Shown piece after piece: positions 5,446 through 6,725 of a stretch of 6,725 nt of DNA. The stretch is from contig JAAYGP010000321.1 in the NCBI GenBank assembly GCA_012727625.1, positions 1 through 6,725 on the forward strand. The letters are read 5' to 3'. Positions within the stretch are counted from its first letter, which is position 1, and every line of letters starts with the position of its first letter. Origin of the DNA: Clostridiaceae bacterium (lineage in GTDB: Bacteria > Bacillota > Clostridia > DSM-8532). The notes under the pieces were generated by a model. The model did not search any database. It had not been told where the DNA came from and worked only from the letters and a program-made list of their open reading frames with translations. A program made the translations under genes and the position numbers.

Positions 5446-6405
5446 GTGAGAAGAAATATATTTTATTATACGATTTTGTTTCTATTGGTATTAACCATTC
5501 AAGCATGCGATAAGAAAGGAAACAGCGTGACATATTCAGAACAAACGGAAGCAACAGATTATTATAATTCCGATCAGATTTCTATTTCCGCTGAACTTGA
5601 ATTAAGTGATCAAATGCGAACCTATATGGATGATGTTTTCGCCAAACTGAATAACAAACGAGGAAATTCCAAAAATAAATATGAAATAGTGGATATAATA
5701 GAATTTAAGGGTATAGACGGTGAATTTGCCTTGATAGAGGTTAGTATCGGAATTGAGTTCCCGCCCAGATTTTATTTATACTCCAAAGACACAGGCTCTT
5801 TTGAATTTGTTCGTACTCATGGAATAGTAAAAATAGAAGAAATCATTAATGAGAATGAATTTTTATTTATTAATTCTTCAGGTAAGGATTTAATAAAAGA
5901 TGTTGTGGACTTTCCATATTTAGTCAGATGTAAAAGAATTACCGACCCTGAAATAGTAGATGATGAATCCAATTTTTTATTTACTTTTGAGGCTTTATAT
6001 ATTGATATTAATACTCCTGTAAAGATTGGTGCTGGTGGACGTGATCTTATAAATATTGAAACAATAGACAGCGGAATCATGCTTCTGTTTGATCTATATC
6101 CTATTATAGCATATCCATGTACTCCTTATACTGAGGTAACCTATGATGAATCCAAAAGTTTATTACTACTATCTTTTACGGAAACTAATTTGGACAATAT
6201 CGAAAGAACAAATAAAATAGTTGAAGACATAAATAATGCATATGTAAATAAGGTCATACTCGAAAGAGACGGCAACAATTGTTTATTATCTATAGAATTA
6301 AAACCTGAAGCTAAATATTATAACATGTATGAAGACTCAGTCAGTGCTAGAAATGATAAACTGCTAATTGTTGGTATAAATTTTAAAACCAATATTTTAA
6401 ATTAG
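5446..6405 (+). CDS. putative lipoprotein of unknown function
   Basis: This 319-residue protein starts with GTG behind a strong GGAGG site. It has a lipoprotein signal peptide: positive MRRN, a hydrophobic core (about residues 5-18) and a lipobox IQAC with the lipidated cysteine at C21, followed by a hydrophilic DKKGNS linker. It should therefore be anchored on the outer face of the membrane. The mature part (about 40-319) is acidic, rich in isoleucine, aspartate and asparagine, and alternates likely beta strands with polar turns; I recognise no catalytic motif or known domain. The gene is visibly more AT-rich than the operon to the left and lies between two decayed genes, so it may be accessory or acquired, though it is intact. 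It ends close to a convergent transposase remnant. Confidence 0.8.
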   Translation: MRRNIFYYTILFLLVLTIQACDKKGNSVTYSEQTEATDYYNSDQISISAELELSDQMRTYMDDVFAKLNNKRGNSKNKYEIVDIIEFKGIDGEFALIEVSIGIEFPPRFYLYSKDTGSFEFVRTHGIVKIEEIINENEFLFINSSGKDLIKDVVDFPYLVRCKRITDPEIVDDESNFLFTFEALYIDINTPVKIGAGGRDLINIETIDSGIMLLFDLYPIIAYPCTPYTEVTYDESKSLLLLSFTETNLDNIERTNKIVEDINNAYVNKVILERDGNNCLLSIELKPEAKYYNMYEDSVSARNDKLLIVGINFKTNILN

Positions 6406-6725
6406 TAAAAAAGACCCTATTGGGGTATTAAAGTTAAGAAAATCGCCAAAGGTTTGAACCGAAATGACAGCACCGGGCATGGAGGAGCTCATGGATACAC
6501 TGTTTGTCAAATAACAGGATAAAACCTTCCATGCACATCGGCTCAATTTACTCAGAAGGCTCCTGTCATACAGAAAAAACAGCCGTAACCGTTTTGGCGG
6601 ACTAAAAACCCATTGCCGATGTGGTACCGAACACAGCACTTCTTCATATAAAAATTCACCAAATTCAACGACTCGTTTCTGATGACAGGACGGACAAAAA
6701 TATCTTCTCTTGCAGGAGAAAGGTA
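6397..6725 (-). pseudogene. truncated IS91-like transposase, cut by the window edge
   Basis: The minus strand is open from the right edge to a TAA at 6397-6399. It reads FSCKRRYFCPSCHQKRVVEF, then EEVLCSVPHRQWVFSPPKRL, FFLYDRSLLSKLSRCAWKVL, and PGAVISVQTFGDFLNFN. This order, a CPSC zinc-binding end, PHR..VFS.PK.LR, YDR.LL..LSRCAW and GAV...QTFGDFL.FN, is that of IS91-family putative transposases with an N-terminal zinc-binding domain. The family usually continues with NPHxH, the histidine pair of the HUH rolling-circle nuclease; here the match stops after N (about 6427) and an unrelated TPIGSFLLI tail follows. The catalytic histidines and tyrosines are therefore missing, so the copy should be inactive. 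The N-terminus lies beyond position 6725. The tail overlaps the last bases of the convergent lipoprotein gene. Confidence 0.78.
6400..6426 (-). terminator. weak hairpin plus T-run on the minus strand
   Basis: Read on the minus strand, ACCC and GGGT (6414-6417 and 6423-6426 on the plus strand) form a 4-bp stem with a 5-nt loop, followed after one base by six T. It lies exactly where the transposase homology ends. The stem is short, so termination is doubtful; on the plus strand there is no T-run after it. Confidence 0.25.

Overview
The window reads as a piece of a Bacillota chromosome, most likely class Clostridia. It is low in G+C, has strong GGAGG-type ribosome binding sites, and carries the order rplS - rbgA(ylqF) - rnhB - ylqG-like - ylqH-like, which matches the conserved rplS-ylqF-rnhB-ylqG-ylqH order known from Bacillus subtilis. 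Identifications come from reading translations and recalling families; no database search was possible.

Left part (1-2848): a near-consensus SigA promoter (116-144) drives rplS (ribosomal protein L19) through a leader of about 100 nt, and a clear Rho-independent terminator (613-653) ends that unit. A 381-nt gap follows, then rbgA, a circularly permuted GTPase for 50S assembly. A 230-nt gap leads to rnhB (RNase HII). The two gaps share short blocks of sequence and each holds an inverted repeat with arms of different sequence but similar layout, so they look like diverged copies of one small non-coding repeat. A signal peptidase gene (lepB), which many clostridia carry near here, is absent.

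Middle (2873-4852): two tightly spaced genes encode a 562-residue protein with a FliK-like C-terminal domain and a 95-residue stand-alone FlhB cytoplasmic domain lacking the NPTH autocleavage motif. In flagellar export, FliK and the FlhB cytoplasmic domain work together in substrate-specificity switching; here the pair sits in a housekeeping operon with no other export gene in view.

Right part (4853-6725): conserved synteny ends and decay begins. There is a remnant of a protein gene with two in-frame stops, an AT-rich spacer, an orphan lipoprotein gene with a GTG start, and a convergent truncated IS91-like transposase fragment running off the right edge. This looks like a rearranged or accessory junction attached to a core housekeeping operon.
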